Assembly: GCA_011191875.1 (NCBI GenBank) | Contig: DUFC01000034.1 | Location: 1 to 64,000 of the forward strand | Reading direction: 5' to 3' | DNA from: Dehalococcoidia bacterium | GTDB taxonomy: Bacteria; Chloroflexota; Dehalococcoidia; Dehalococcoidales; W498 | DNA length: 64,000 nucleotides | Part shown: positions 41,265 to 51,110 of the stretch, piece by piece | Layout of the letters: every line of letters begins with the position of its first letter | Numbering within the stretch: position 1 is the stretch's first letter | The notes under the pieces: model-generated | The model's input: the letters and a program-made list of their open reading frames with translations, nothing else | Databases searched by the model: none | What the model was told of the DNA's origin: nothing | Position numbers and translations under genes: made by a program

Positions 41265-41545
41265 CCCCCCTCTCCTCCGAGATTGCTTCGTCGTTACACT
41301 CCTCGCAAAGACAAAAGGGGGGTGTCACGGCGTTTCTCTTTTTCCCTGTCATTGCGAGTCCTTCGGTGGAAGGACGTGGCAATTCCGGTGGCGGGGTATT
41401 CCTGGTAATTGCATCGTCGCTCCACCTCCCCTCTCCTCCGAGATTGCTTCGGGGCTCTGCCCCTCGCAAAGACAAAAGTGGAGTGCCATTGCTCCTTCAC
41501 AGAAGGATAAAGGATGTGGCAATCCCGGTGGTGGGGTAAGGGGGT
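41265..41545. repeat. REP-like dispersed repeat cluster (two units)
   Basis: TCATTGCGAGTCCTTCGGTGGAAGGACGTGGCAATTCCGGTGGCGGGGTATTCC plus flanking CCTCCGAGATTGCTTCG copies. Confidence 0.8.
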
Positions 41546-41572
41546 TAGGGGAATGGTTTGCTTAAAATCTCT

Positions 41573-42517
41573 TCAATCTACCCTTGAAGTCATACTCTTA
41601 ATAGCCTCGGCATCGCCTATATTCAGCGTTTTAACATCTTTGTCTATCCGTTTAATGAGACCACTAAGCACTTTACCCGGTCCTATCTCAATAAATGTGG
41701 ACACACCCTCATTTACCATATATTCAATAGAGCGCTGCCACCGAATGCAATTACACAATTGCCCGAGTAGCTCTCCCTTAATCAATCCAGCAGTAGTTAC
41801 CGGTTGAGCGGTAGTGTTAGCTATAATAGGAATAACCGGGTCACGAAAAGAAAGTGTAGCTATAACCTCAGACATATCATCATAAGCCGGCTGCATCAGT
41901 GGCGTGTGAAAGGCGCCGCTTACCTGTAGCGGTATAACTCGGTGAGCCCCTCTGGACTTAGCCAAATCTGCAGCTTGAGCTAGATTCTCTTTAGCTCCGC
42001 TGATTACTAGCTGACCGGGGCAATTAATATTAGCCACCCGAGTATCAGTCTGACTGCACACCTCGGCCAATAAAGCTTCGTCAAGTCCAATTATTGCCAC
42101 CATGCCCCCGGGTTGGCTAATTCCAGCTTCATGCATTAACCGCCCCCGCTCTCGAGCCAGATAAATGGTATCGGCAAAATCAAGCACTCCAGTGGCGGCT
42201 AATGCCGTATACTCACCAAGACTATGACCAGCAACAAGGGTAGGAGATGGAATAACATCGCTGCCGGCCTCCTCCTTGATAGCCTCCAAACAGGCAAGAC
42301 TAACGGCTACTATCGCCGGTTGGGCATTGATAGTTTGGCGAAGCTCATCTTCCGGTCCGTCAAAGCATAGTCTAGACAGAGGAAATCCCAGAGCTTGGTC
42401 AGCCCGTTCAAAGACTGCTTTAGCCGAGTCAAAAGTATCATAGAGGTCACGACCCATACCTACCCACTGAGAACCCTGCCCGGGAAAAACATAAGCTACT
42501 TTTTCCAGCTCAGCCAC
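41573..42517 (-). CDS. fabD: Malonyl-CoA:ACP transacylase
   Basis: VFPGQGSQWVGMGRDLYD, GHSLGEYTALAATG, SGAFHTPLMQPA. Confidence 0.95.
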   Translation of the reverse strand: MAELEKVAYVFPGQGSQWVGMGRDLYDTFDSAKAVFERADQALGFPLSRLCFDGPEDELRQTINAQPAIVAVSLACLEAIKEEAGSDVIPSPTLVAGHSLGEYTALAATGVLDFADTIYLARERGRLMHEAGISQPGGMVAIIGLDEALLAEVCSQTDTRVANINCPGQLVISGAKENLAQAADLAKSRGAHRVIPLQVSGAFHTPLMQPAYDDMSEVIATLSFRDPVIPIIANTTAQPVTTAGLIKGELLGQLCNCIRWQRSIEYMVNEGVSTFIEIGPGKVLSGLIKRIDKDVKTLNIGDAEAIKSMTSRVD

Positions 42518-42519
42518 AA

Positions 42520-42720
42520 CTACCCAGCTTTCTTTTTCGGGCTCTTAATCTCGATGACTTCCCTGCCGGCATAGGTTCCACAGGTAGGGCAAACATGATG
42601 AGGTAGCTTAGGACTATTACATTGAGGACAATAATCCAGCGGGGGAGGAGTCAATCCAAGATGACTACGCCTCTTACCCTGGCGTGCCTTAGCATATTTT
42701 CGCTTGGGTAAAGCTCCCAT
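42520..42720 (-). CDS. rpmF: 50S ribosomal protein L32
   Basis: MGALPKRKYAKARQGKRRSHLGLTPPPLDYCPQCNSPKLPHHVCPTCGTYAGREVI. Confidence 0.95.
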   Translation of the reverse strand: MGALPKRKYAKARQGKRRSHLGLTPPPLDYCPQCNSPKLPHHVCPTCGTYAGREVIEIKSPKKKAG

Positions 42721-43207
42721 TATTTACACCATTCCTTTCTGATTCCTGAGCTAGACAATCACACGGTCCCTGATTGAGATTGTGACCGCAATAAGGGCAT
42801 AACCCGGCACAATCTTCACTACAAAGTGGCTTCATAGGAATAGCCATTAGTGCATACTGACGTATTGCTTCGTTTAAATCAAGAATATGATGCTCATCAA
42901 TAGTGAAACAGCCGGCTTCATCAGGTAAGGATAGCGAGGCACCACTAATTACATCTGTTGTAGGATAATACTCTTCTTCAATATTTACAGCCAGCGGATA
43001 ATTAAATAAACTCAAGCAGCGGCTGCAGGTAACCTCAACCTCAGTATGTAGTGTACCTTTAACCAAGATGCCCCGGTCAGTACGCATCAACCTAACCTCA
43101 CCCTCGACCATACTGTCAACACCAGTAATATCAACAGTCCCACTTACCTCATAGTTTCGTATATACCCTATGGATGACTTAATCTGCTGAGAAACATTTA
43201 TCTGCAT
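42689..43207 (-). CDS. DUF177 (YceD) family protein
   Basis: VEVTCSRCLSLFNYPLAVNIEEEYYP...LCSEDCAGLCPYCGHNLNQGPCDC; upstream of rpmF as is usual. Confidence 0.88.
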   Translation of the reverse strand: MQINVSQQIKSSIGYIRNYEVSGTVDITGVDSMVEGEVRLMRTDRGILVKGTLHTEVEVTCSRCLSLFNYPLAVNIEEEYYPTTDVISGASLSLPDEAGCFTIDEHHILDLNEAIRQYALMAIPMKPLCSEDCAGLCPYCGHNLNQGPCDCLAQESERNGVNNGSFTQAKIC

Positions 43208-43286
43208 TATATCTCACCCGAAGTGAAGTTAGCTTATTATACTCAGAGTCACATACTTACTGTCAAGCTAATGTGTTCGTAGGAGT

Positions 43287-43395
43287 GTCATTGAGAGTCC
43301 TTCACCCTTTGGTGAAGGATGAAATAGTGGCAATCTCGGTGGTTGGGTATTACTGGTGATTGCTTCCGCTCTCTGCCCCTCGCAATGACAGGATG
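43287..43395. repeat. REP-like dispersed repeat copy
   Basis: GTGTCATTGAGAGTCCTTCACCCTTTGGTGAAGGATGAAATAGTGGCAATCTCGGTGGTTGGGTATTACTGG...CCCCTCGCAATGACA. Confidence 0.75.
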
Positions 43396-43434
43396 GTGAG
43401 TGCCTAAGTTGTGGTTATTTTGTAGCTGGTTCAG

Positions 43435-44403
43435 TTACAAGCTGGCTTTAAGTGTAACCTGAATTTCCTTACCTTCCTTAACTACCTGCTCTACGAATGG
43501 CATTTCTCTCAGGGCACTGACTAAAGGGGTTGGTTTCTCTGCTGATACAACAATCTTGGTTCCTTCCTCAGATGAACCTCCAACTAATACCAGGTGTAGA
43601 TTTTGAACCTGACGCAAATATTCCTCCAATTTCTCTATCTGCTTATGAACCACTGGCGGCGCTATAATTAGTTTCACCGTTCCCTCATAAAGCTCAGCGC
43701 CTACCTTTTCTTCGTCTTCTCTCTTTACCTGTTTGTCGTCTTCCTCGGTTTTCTTAGCCTCTTCATCTTCCCTCTTTGCTCTCTCCTTAGCCTCCTCAGC
43801 TTCTATATTCGCCCTTTCTTTGGCTGCCTCCTCCGTCTCCTTCTTCGCCTGCTTCTCGGCTTCTTCGGCTTTCTTAGCCTCCTCGGCTTCTCTCTTCGCC
43901 CTCTCTTTAGCTGCCTCCTCCGCCTCCTTCTTCGCCTGCTTCTCGGCTTCTTCGGCTTTCTTAGCCTCCTCGGCTTCCCTCTTTGCCTTCTCTTTAGCTG
44001 CCTGCTCCGCTTCCTTCCTCGCCTGTTTCTCAGCTTCCTTGGTTTTCTTAGCCTCCTCGGCTACCCTCTTCGCTCTCTCCTTAGCCTCTTCGGCTTCTCT
44101 CTTCGCTCTCTCCTTAGCCTCTTCGGCTTCTCTCTTTGCCCTTTCCTTAGTTGCCTGTTCGGCTTCCTTCTTCGCCTGTTTCTCAGCTTCCTTGGCTTTC
44201 TTAGCCTCCTCGGCTTCCCTCTTTGCCATCTCTTTAGCTGCCTTAATATCTCTCTTTGCTTTTTCTTTAGCCTCTTTAACTCCTCTCATTGCCCCCTCCT
44301 CGGCTCCACCGTCATATTTCTGTTCTTCCGTGTTAGCTTTATTATTCACTGGCTTCGCCCTCTGCCATCGGAATTCGGGAATATCGCTTTTTAGTATAGT
44401 CAT
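43435..44403 (-). CDS. Low-complexity coiled-coil protein (K/E/A-rich repeats) with unique C-terminal domain
   Basis: ~190 aa of AKREAEEAKKAEEAEKQAKKEAEEAAKER-type repeats, then a globular domain GTVKLIIAPPVVHKQIEKLEEYLRQVQNLHLVLVGGSSEEGTKIVVSAEKPTPLVSALREMPFVEQV. Confidence 0.75.
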   Translation of the reverse strand: MTILKSDIPEFRWQRAKPVNNKANTEEQKYDGGAEEGAMRGVKEAKEKAKRDIKAAKEMAKREAEEAKKAKEAEKQAKKEAEQATKERAKREAEEAKERAKREAEEAKERAKRVAEEAKKTKEAEKQARKEAEQAAKEKAKREAEEAKKAEEAEKQAKKEAEEAAKERAKREAEEAKKAEEAEKQAKKETEEAAKERANIEAEEAKERAKREDEEAKKTEEDDKQVKREDEEKVGAELYEGTVKLIIAPPVVHKQIEKLEEYLRQVQNLHLVLVGGSSEEGTKIVVSAEKPTPLVSALREMPFVEQVVKEGKEIQVTLKASL

Positions 44404-44554
44404 AATTTAAGTTGATGTCAATCTGATAGTCATTTTCAGGGCTTAGCCCCACTCAATGTAATTATGCCATTGACAGAGGACATATTGAAGACTATTATTA
44501 AATATCGCAGAATAAAAAGCTCCTCGTTGATAAATGATCTCTGCAATATCAGAA

Positions 44555-46180
44555 ATGAATGGGAAAAGTAGAGTGAGACATAATAAATTATTCCGTATCC
44601 TGGCATCAGGCATTATCCTTGCCTTAATGGTGGTAGCCATACCGGTCACACCAACCCTAGCCGCCGAGGCTATTCAAGTGGACCCCGATGAGGGTGAAAT
44701 CGGCGACGAAGATATTGAGATTTCTGGCTCCAAATTTGATGCCTACTACACGGTGTACATATACCTTTCTAGTAGTGAAGCTAATCTCGGTGATGATATT
44801 GATGAGCTTGATGCCTATGAGGAGGTGGAAAGAGAGCTCACAACGGCCGATGGTACTTTTAATACCAAATTTGACGTACCCTATGAACTTACCGAGGGTT
44901 CTAACCCGGAAGATGTGCACGGCGGTGACTATTATATTTATGTTACCTATCGCGACAGCCCTATTGAAGCCTCCGCCAAGTTTACTGTAATCAATGGCGA
45001 AATTAAGCTAGACCCTGATAAGGCTGCAGTAGGCACTGAGGTCAGTATTAGCGGTGAAGGTCTTCGCCAGGGTCAAAACATTACCATTGACTATGATGAG
45101 GATTATGTTGATATAGTTAGTGGTGATACGGAAACCGACAGTGAAGGCGAATTTACCTGCACCATTATCGTCCCCGAGAGCACTATCGGCAGCCATACTA
45201 TAACCGTCACTGATGAATCCGGCAATAAGCCCGAGGCTGAGTTCAGCGTTAAACCTAAAATTACTTTGGCCCCAACCCCAGCAGCTCCAGGAAATACGGT
45301 AGAGGTTAGCGGTACCGGGTTTACTGAAAGTGAATATATAACTATCACCTTTGATGAACATAGGGTTTCCACTAATCCGATAGAAATAAAAACTAGTCAC
45401 AAGGGTAGCTTCAGTGGCAGCTTCCTCGTACCTTCCTATACTACTGCCGGCATCAGCGAGGTAAAAGCCAGTGACAGCAGTGCCAATAAAGCCAGGACGA
45501 ATTTGACTATTTCGGCTGGTATTAGTCTCAGTCCTCCGACAAGTCAGACTTCACCGGGTTATGTTGGTATGGAGCTTACGGTCTACGGCGCTGGGTTCAT
45601 AGCCGACAGCACAGTTACCATCACCTATAATGAAGCCACCACTGTAGCTACAGCCCTCACTGGTACTTACGGAAATTTCTTGGCGACCTTTACTGTCCCG
45701 CCCAGTGTTGCCGGTAGCCATATTGTAACCGCTACTGATGATACCAATACGCTAACCGCTGTCTTCACTATGGACGCAAAAGCACCGTCAATACCAGTGC
45801 CACTGTTACCAGAAGTTGCCGGTACAGTAGGGGCAGAGGCATACTTTGACTGGAAGGATGTTGAGGATGTCAGCGGCGTAACTTATACTCTCCAGGTTTC
45901 ACCCGATTCTGATTTCAACACCATAGTGCTGGAGAAGAAGGGATTAATTCACTCGAAATACACTATCACTGAAGAGGATAAGTTAGACCCAACCGGAAAT
46001 AAAACCCCCTACTACTGGAGGGTAAAGGCAGTAGATGGTGCCTCTAATGAGGGTGAGTGGACACCCCCGGGACTATTTTATATTGGCTCCTCTTGGACTC
46101 TCTATATCTGGATAGGGCTTGGTGTGTTGCTACTGGCTATTCTCGGCTTCTGGTTGCGAAGAAGAATTACCCAGCATTAA
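44555..46180 (+). CDS. Surface protein with tandem Ig-like/IPT-TIG-type repeats and C-terminal TM anchor
   Basis: Signal peptide (ILASGIILALMVVAIPVTPTLAAEA), repeats 'GTEVSISGEGLRQGQNITIDYDE', 'GNTVEVSGTGFTESEYITITFDE', 'GMELTVYGAGFIADSTVTITYNE'; C-terminal TM + RRRI. Confidence 0.85.
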   Translation: MNGKSRVRHNKLFRILASGIILALMVVAIPVTPTLAAEAIQVDPDEGEIGDEDIEISGSKFDAYYTVYIYLSSSEANLGDDIDELDAYEEVERELTTADGTFNTKFDVPYELTEGSNPEDVHGGDYYIYVTYRDSPIEASAKFTVINGEIKLDPDKAAVGTEVSISGEGLRQGQNITIDYDEDYVDIVSGDTETDSEGEFTCTIIVPESTIGSHTITVTDESGNKPEAEFSVKPKITLAPTPAAPGNTVEVSGTGFTESEYITITFDEHRVSTNPIEIKTSHKGSFSGSFLVPSYTTAGISEVKASDSSANKARTNLTISAGISLSPPTSQTSPGYVGMELTVYGAGFIADSTVTITYNEATTVATALTGTYGNFLATFTVPPSVAGSHIVTATDDTNTLTAVFTMDAKAPSIPVPLLPEVAGTVGAEAYFDWKDVEDVSGVTYTLQVSPDSDFNTIVLEKKGLIHSKYTITEEDKLDPTGNKTPYYWRVKAVDGASNEGEWTPPGLFYIGSSWTLYIWIGLGVLLLAILGFWLRRRITQH

Positions 46181-46395
46181 GATATTTGGCAGCCTCACCC
46201 CCATAACTGGGAGATAGGGAGATGACAGCTAAGTAACCTGAATACACGCTACTCTCTATGTAACCCAATATTCCTATTACTAATGACTACCATTAATAGC
46301 CCATTTGGGTCATTGTATGTTGATTGTATTAGGAAGTATGATAAACTATAGTGGTAATAGGTTAGTTTAAGGTAGCTTAGAGGAGGAAACCAAGT

Positions 46396-46596
46396 ATGGT
46401 AAGTCCCAAAGAGATGAGCACGATGCTGACAATAAGCGATGTAGCTCGCCTTCTCAATGTACATATTAATACAGTAAGGCGGTGGAGTAATCAGGGAGTA
46501 TTAAAGGCATACCGTATCGGCTCCCGGGGTGACCGGAGATTTCAACAGGCGGATATTGCTATTTTCCTTGCCGAGCAGACCGAAAATAGCAAGTAG
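46396..46596 (+). CDS. Helix-turn-helix (MerR/excisionase-type) protein, paralog of 39661-39993
   Basis: MLTISDVARLLNVHINTVRRWSNQGVLKAYRIGSRGDRRFQQADIAIFLAEQ. Confidence 0.88.
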   Translation: MVSPKEMSTMLTISDVARLLNVHINTVRRWSNQGVLKAYRIGSRGDRRFQQADIAIFLAEQTENSK

Positions 46597-46693
46597 TTAG
46601 AAGAAATCCTTACTTTAACAGGATAGTCTACAGAAAACAATAATAGGTAACCTATTCAGAAAAATAAGATAAAAACTTAGTAGTGAGGTAACA

Positions 46694-47377
46694 ATGAACG
46701 GAATAACGATAATAATAATTGATAAGCAGGCATTTTTCCGGGCTGGTATGCACCAGGCATTGTCTCAACAATCTGAGTTCAAAATATTAGACTGTGACCC
46801 GGCTCAGGAACCATTAGAGTTAATTGAAGCCAATTCCGCTGATGTTGCCCTTCTGGACATTGACTTTCCTGCTCTCAGCGGTCTTGAACTAAGTAGAAGG
46901 ATCGCACGACGCCACCCAAATACTAGAGTTGTGATACTAAGTCCCAATCATAATGACGAGGAGCTTTTTGAGGTTATCAAAACCGGAGCGGTAGCTTACC
47001 TCAATAAGAACACCACTGCTGAAGAGCTAGTTAACATTATAAGCCGAGCCTGTCGTGGTGAATACCCTATAAATGACAGCCTTATAGCTAGACCCAAGGT
47101 GGCTGAACATGTATTAAAGCAATTTCAAGACATAGTATCAATGGGAAAAACTATGGAAACTCTAACCGCCCCCCTAACCCATAGGGAGACACAAATTCTA
47201 AACTACGTAGCCGAGGGTAACTCAAATAAACAAATCGCCCGCATTTTAGAAATCAGTGAGCAAACAATTAAGAATCATGTTAGCTCTATCCTTCGCAAGC
47301 TAAATGCTAATGATAGAGCCCATGCTGTTGCCCTGGCCATGCGCAACGGCTGGATTTTAGTGGAAGAAAAACTATAA
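46694..47377 (+). CDS. NarL/LuxR-family response regulator
   Basis: Receiver domain (DVALLDIDFPALSGLELSRR) + LuxR HTH (LTHRETQILNYVAEGNSNKQIARILEISEQTIKNHVSSILRKL). Confidence 0.92.
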   Translation: MNGITIIIIDKQAFFRAGMHQALSQQSEFKILDCDPAQEPLELIEANSADVALLDIDFPALSGLELSRRIARRHPNTRVVILSPNHNDEELFEVIKTGAVAYLNKNTTAEELVNIISRACRGEYPINDSLIARPKVAEHVLKQFQDIVSMGKTMETLTAPLTHRETQILNYVAEGNSNKQIARILEISEQTIKNHVSSILRKLNANDRAHAVALAMRNGWILVEEKL

Positions 47378-47461
47378 GAGGTATATCAGTAAGATTTTAA
47401 TGAAATTTAAACGCCATTTTTACGGGCAATTAAATCCGATAGCCTAAAATGAGAAAATAAG

Positions 47462-49870
47462 ATGAATCAGCATAATATTTGGAATACGGGCGACAACATT
47501 GACTTTCGTCAATTAGAGAACTACACTTTACTTGATAGGTTAACAGAGGAGGGTGAAGTAGGTCAATTGGAAATCGATCCGGAGCTAAAAGCCCAGATTA
47601 AAGAGTATCTGCGGCAACAGGGCTATGAAACAACCGAGGGAGCTAAACTCCTTGGGAAGTCGGGAATTGAGCATATCTTTGACATGCTGGCTCAAAGAGA
47701 CGATGGTTTTACCAGCCACACCCTTGCTGTCTGCATTGCTGTTGGGGGGAATAGGGAAATGGAGGTGGGCACTATTTTTAGCTTCGCCAATAAAGCCTAT
47801 GATACCAGCATTCATGACCGGGTTCTTATTGCCATCCCTGAACTTAGTCAAGAGGCGAAACAGTTAGCTCAAAAGCAGCGAATAAAGGTTATTGATGCAG
47901 AAAAGCTAAAGTCATTATTAGATTCAAATCCTACGCTACCAGTTAAGCCGAAGGAGCCCTTTAGGTTTGAGACAAAAGAGCAATTAGTGGAATCTTTATC
48001 CAATCTAGGCTATAGAGTTGAGGAGAAAGCCAGAGTTCGAGGCCGGTCAGGAGTTGAATATATCTTTGATATATTGGCTTATATTGACATTGACCATGTT
48101 AGTCACGGTCTAGGTATAGATTTGCTAACCGGTGAGAAGGAAGTAGGTCTAGAGCAAATATCCTTATTTGATACTAAAGCCTTCGAAGTCGGCATTAATG
48201 ATAAAGCCATTGTTGTATCGTCAGGGCTCAGCCCTGAAGCGAGGCAGTTTGCCCAACACCAGCAGATAAAAGTTCTGGAGTTAGGGCAGGAACCCATTTT
48301 TCAGCCCACGGTGACTAAGAAAAAGCCGGCTCCACCAGAGGAGAAGCCAACTAAGTCAGAGACTCCAGATGTTAAGTCCCAGGCTAAATCCTTGAGGCAT
48401 GCGCCTCAGCCCGAGGTACTACAGTTGATTCCTGAGGTTATGGCACGAAGATATAATGCTATACCCTTGAAGATATCTGGCAACACATTACACGTAGCTA
48501 TGGCAGACCCAACCGACATCTTTGCCCTGGAGGCTTTTGCTGCTCTGAGCCGGATGAGGGTTAAGACTATAGCTTCCAGTGCCAAGGAAGTCCGGGAGGC
48601 TATTGACTTTAATTATAAAGGCTATGGTGAAATTGAACAGCAGCTTTCGCGTATCTCTACCCCTGGTGACATAGTCGAAGACAACCTTGTCGTTAGTGCA
48701 TATACCGATGCTCCTCTGGCTCAGGCACTCGACCTCATTGTTGAAGAGGCAGTCAAAGCCCGCTCATCTGATATCCATATTGAGCCTGAAGAGGATAGGG
48801 TGAGGATACGTTACCGTATTGATGGTACCCTTCAGGATATGATGTCGCTACCGCTTAATGTACATTCGGCTCTCATTTCTCGAATTAAAATCCTGTCTGA
48901 TATGAATATTGCTGACCGTCATCGTCCTCAAGACGGTCAGTTCTCTACCGAGGCTAAAGGGCGGCAAATAGATGTTCGAGTAGCTACTGCTCCCACTGTT
49001 AATGGTGAGATGGCAGACCTGCGCCTTCTGGACAAGTCAATGGCTACTCTAGGATTATCTGAGCTTGGTATGCTACCCGATAGCCTAGAAAAGTATGAGA
49101 GTATGCTCAAGGTTCCCTATGGTATGATTCTGACCAGCGGTCCTACCGGTGCTGGTAAGACTACTACCCTATATGCTTCAATCAATTCTCTAGACTGCAA
49201 TGGGAGAAACGTCATTACCATTGAAGACCCTGCCGAGTATCGGTTTAAGGATATTAATCAGATTGAAGTTAATCCTCAAGCTGGCATTACCTTTGCTACC
49301 GGCTTGAAGGCTATGCTTCGTCTTGACCCCGATGTAATAATGGTAGGTGAGATACGCGATGCTGAAACAGCTGGCATAGCGGTTCAGGCAGCCTTGACCG
49401 GGCATATGATGCTATCTTCCGTCCATGCCAACGATGCTGCCGGTGTGCTCTCTCGTCTTGTTGACCTTAATATAGAGCCTTTCCTGATAGCATCAGCGGT
49501 TATTGGTGTCGTCGCTCAGCGGATGCTGCGCCGTATTTGCCCTGATTGCAACCGTCCTATTGAAGCTCCAGTAATAGAGCAGATAGCTTATGAAAAAGAA
49601 ATCGGTGAGAAACGCACTGAATTCCTGTATGGCACCGGCTGCAAGTCGTGCGCTTATACCGGTTATCTGGGTCGAACCGGAATCTTTGAGATTCTAACTA
49701 TGAGTGATGCCATAAGAACAATGCTCCTCAGTCGACCCAGTAGTAGTCAGATACGAGTGCAGGCAGTTGAAGAGGGGATGATAACGATGATGAACGACGG
49801 TATGCGTAAGGTAAAGGAGGGTATCACTACCCCATCCGAAGTGCTGCGTAGTGCTTACTCAGCCGGCTAG
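47462..49870 (+). CDS. pilB: PilB/GspE-type assembly ATPase with two N-terminal copies of a ~110-aa nuclease-fold-like domain
   Basis: ATPase core GPTGAGKTTTLYASI, DPDVIMVGEIRDAETAGIAVQAALTGHMMLSSVHAND, CPDCNRP...GCKSCAYTGYLGRTGIFEIL; unusual duplicated N-terminus (res ~40-150 and ~170-280). Confidence 0.93.
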   Translation: MNQHNIWNTGDNIDFRQLENYTLLDRLTEEGEVGQLEIDPELKAQIKEYLRQQGYETTEGAKLLGKSGIEHIFDMLAQRDDGFTSHTLAVCIAVGGNREMEVGTIFSFANKAYDTSIHDRVLIAIPELSQEAKQLAQKQRIKVIDAEKLKSLLDSNPTLPVKPKEPFRFETKEQLVESLSNLGYRVEEKARVRGRSGVEYIFDILAYIDIDHVSHGLGIDLLTGEKEVGLEQISLFDTKAFEVGINDKAIVVSSGLSPEARQFAQHQQIKVLELGQEPIFQPTVTKKKPAPPEEKPTKSETPDVKSQAKSLRHAPQPEVLQLIPEVMARRYNAIPLKISGNTLHVAMADPTDIFALEAFAALSRMRVKTIASSAKEVREAIDFNYKGYGEIEQQLSRISTPGDIVEDNLVVSAYTDAPLAQALDLIVEEAVKARSSDIHIEPEEDRVRIRYRIDGTLQDMMSLPLNVHSALISRIKILSDMNIADRHRPQDGQFSTEAKGRQIDVRVATAPTVNGEMADLRLLDKSMATLGLSELGMLPDSLEKYESMLKVPYGMILTSGPTGAGKTTTLYASINSLDCNGRNVITIEDPAEYRFKDINQIEVNPQAGITFATGLKAMLRLDPDVIMVGEIRDAETAGIAVQAALTGHMMLSSVHANDAAGVLSRLVDLNIEPFLIASAVIGVVAQRMLRRICPDCNRPIEAPVIEQIAYEKEIGEKRTEFLYGTGCKSCAYTGYLGRTGIFEILTMSDAIRTMLLSRPSSSQIRVQAVEEGMITMMNDGMRKVKEGITTPSEVLRSAYSAG

Positions 49871-49885
49871 TAACTTGGAGGTTCA

Positions 49886-51097
49886 ATGGATTACCATTAT
49901 GTAGCTTATACCGAAGATAAAAGACTGGTTAAAGGCAACCTTTCAGCTACCAGTGAGGAAGCCGCCGTTAATCTCCTCAGTTATGGTGGCTATCAAGTGG
50001 TTAGCCTGAAATCGTTCACTCCTTTTTTTAATATGGAAAAATTAGCCGCCCGCTTTTCCCGGGTAAAGCCGAGGGACATAATAATGTTTTCTCGTCAACT
50101 AGCGTTACTCCTTGAATCTGGCACTGATATTGTTGCCTCTCTAGAGCTATTACAAAGCCAGGTAACCAACCGAACCCTAAAAAAGATAATCGGCGAGATA
50201 GTTGCTGACATTCGTGGCGGCACATCGCTATCAGTAGCTCTAAGTAAACACCCCCGGGCTTTCTCCGCAATCTACTATCGGACAATAGCCGCCGGTGAGC
50301 AGGGCGGTAATCTAGAAATAGTACTGAGACAAATGGCTGATTACTTGGAGAGGGGAGTTGTCACTGAAAAGAAGATTAAAACTGCCCTGACTTATCCCAT
50401 TGTCATTGCCATTGTAGCCATTTTGGTGGTAGGGTTACTGGTTACCTTTGTTATGCCCACCTTTACCAGCCTATACACTGCCTTTGGGGCTGAATTGCCC
50501 ACAGCAACGAAGCTACTTATTATTTTATCTGATTGGCTTCTAAGTAACGGGCTTTATCTTGTGCTAGCCTTAGTAGCGGTGGTTGTGGCCGGCTTGGCTT
50601 ACATCAGAACCCCGGCCGGCAAGTACTGGTGGGACGGTTTACTGCTCAAAGCACCCATAATTGGACCTATTAATCTACTCACCCAGCTTTCCCGCTGCTG
50701 CCGAACCACCTCTCTTCTATTCAGGGTTGGCTTGCCCTTACCTGAAATCATAACTATGACCATTCAGGGTAGTAATAATAAGGTTATGGCTGAGGCTCTG
50801 ACCGATGTTCGGCAGGGATTGGTTAGAGGCGAAGGCTTATCCAAACCTATGTCAAGGAGGAAGGTCTTCCTCCCCTTGATGGTGCAGATGACCGGAGTCG
50901 GTGAGGAAACCGGCAATCTTGACAACACACTAGCCACTGTAGCCGATAGCTATGAGATGGAGGCTGACGACAGGACTAGCACGGCGGTTGGACTTATTCA
51001 ACCAGCTATGATCATTATTATAGCCTTAGTAGTTGGTTTTATTGCTATATCTCTGGTTTCAGCTATGTATTCTATCTATGGTGAGATGGGTATCTAG
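49886..51097 (+). CDS. pilC: Type IV pilus inner membrane platform protein (PilC/GspF)
   Basis: 403 aa with two T2SF domains: RDIIMFSRQLALLLESGTDIVASLELL; LSRCCRTTSLLFRVGLPLPEII. Confidence 0.93.
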   Translation: MDYHYVAYTEDKRLVKGNLSATSEEAAVNLLSYGGYQVVSLKSFTPFFNMEKLAARFSRVKPRDIIMFSRQLALLLESGTDIVASLELLQSQVTNRTLKKIIGEIVADIRGGTSLSVALSKHPRAFSAIYYRTIAAGEQGGNLEIVLRQMADYLERGVVTEKKIKTALTYPIVIAIVAILVVGLLVTFVMPTFTSLYTAFGAELPTATKLLIILSDWLLSNGLYLVLALVAVVVAGLAYIRTPAGKYWWDGLLLKAPIIGPINLLTQLSRCCRTTSLLFRVGLPLPEIITMTIQGSNNKVMAEALTDVRQGLVRGEGLSKPMSRRKVFLPLMVQMTGVGEETGNLDNTLATVADSYEMEADDRTSTAVGLIQPAMIIIIALVVGFIAISLVSAMYSIYGEMGI

Positions 51098-51110
51098 GAG
51101 GTAAGACCGA

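Noticed and set aside
41186-41539. ORFs in 41.19-41.54 kb on both strands (117, 74, 68 aa)
   Set aside because: Fall within REP-like repeats; translations (SLRGAEPRSNLGGEG...) recur in other repeat copies and are not genes.
43733-44410. 225-aa plus-strand ORF rich in Ser/Ala/Phe (SSASLFALSLA repeats)
   Set aside because: Exact antisense of the K/E/A-rich coiled-coil gene; its repeats are a by-product of the low-complexity coding strand.
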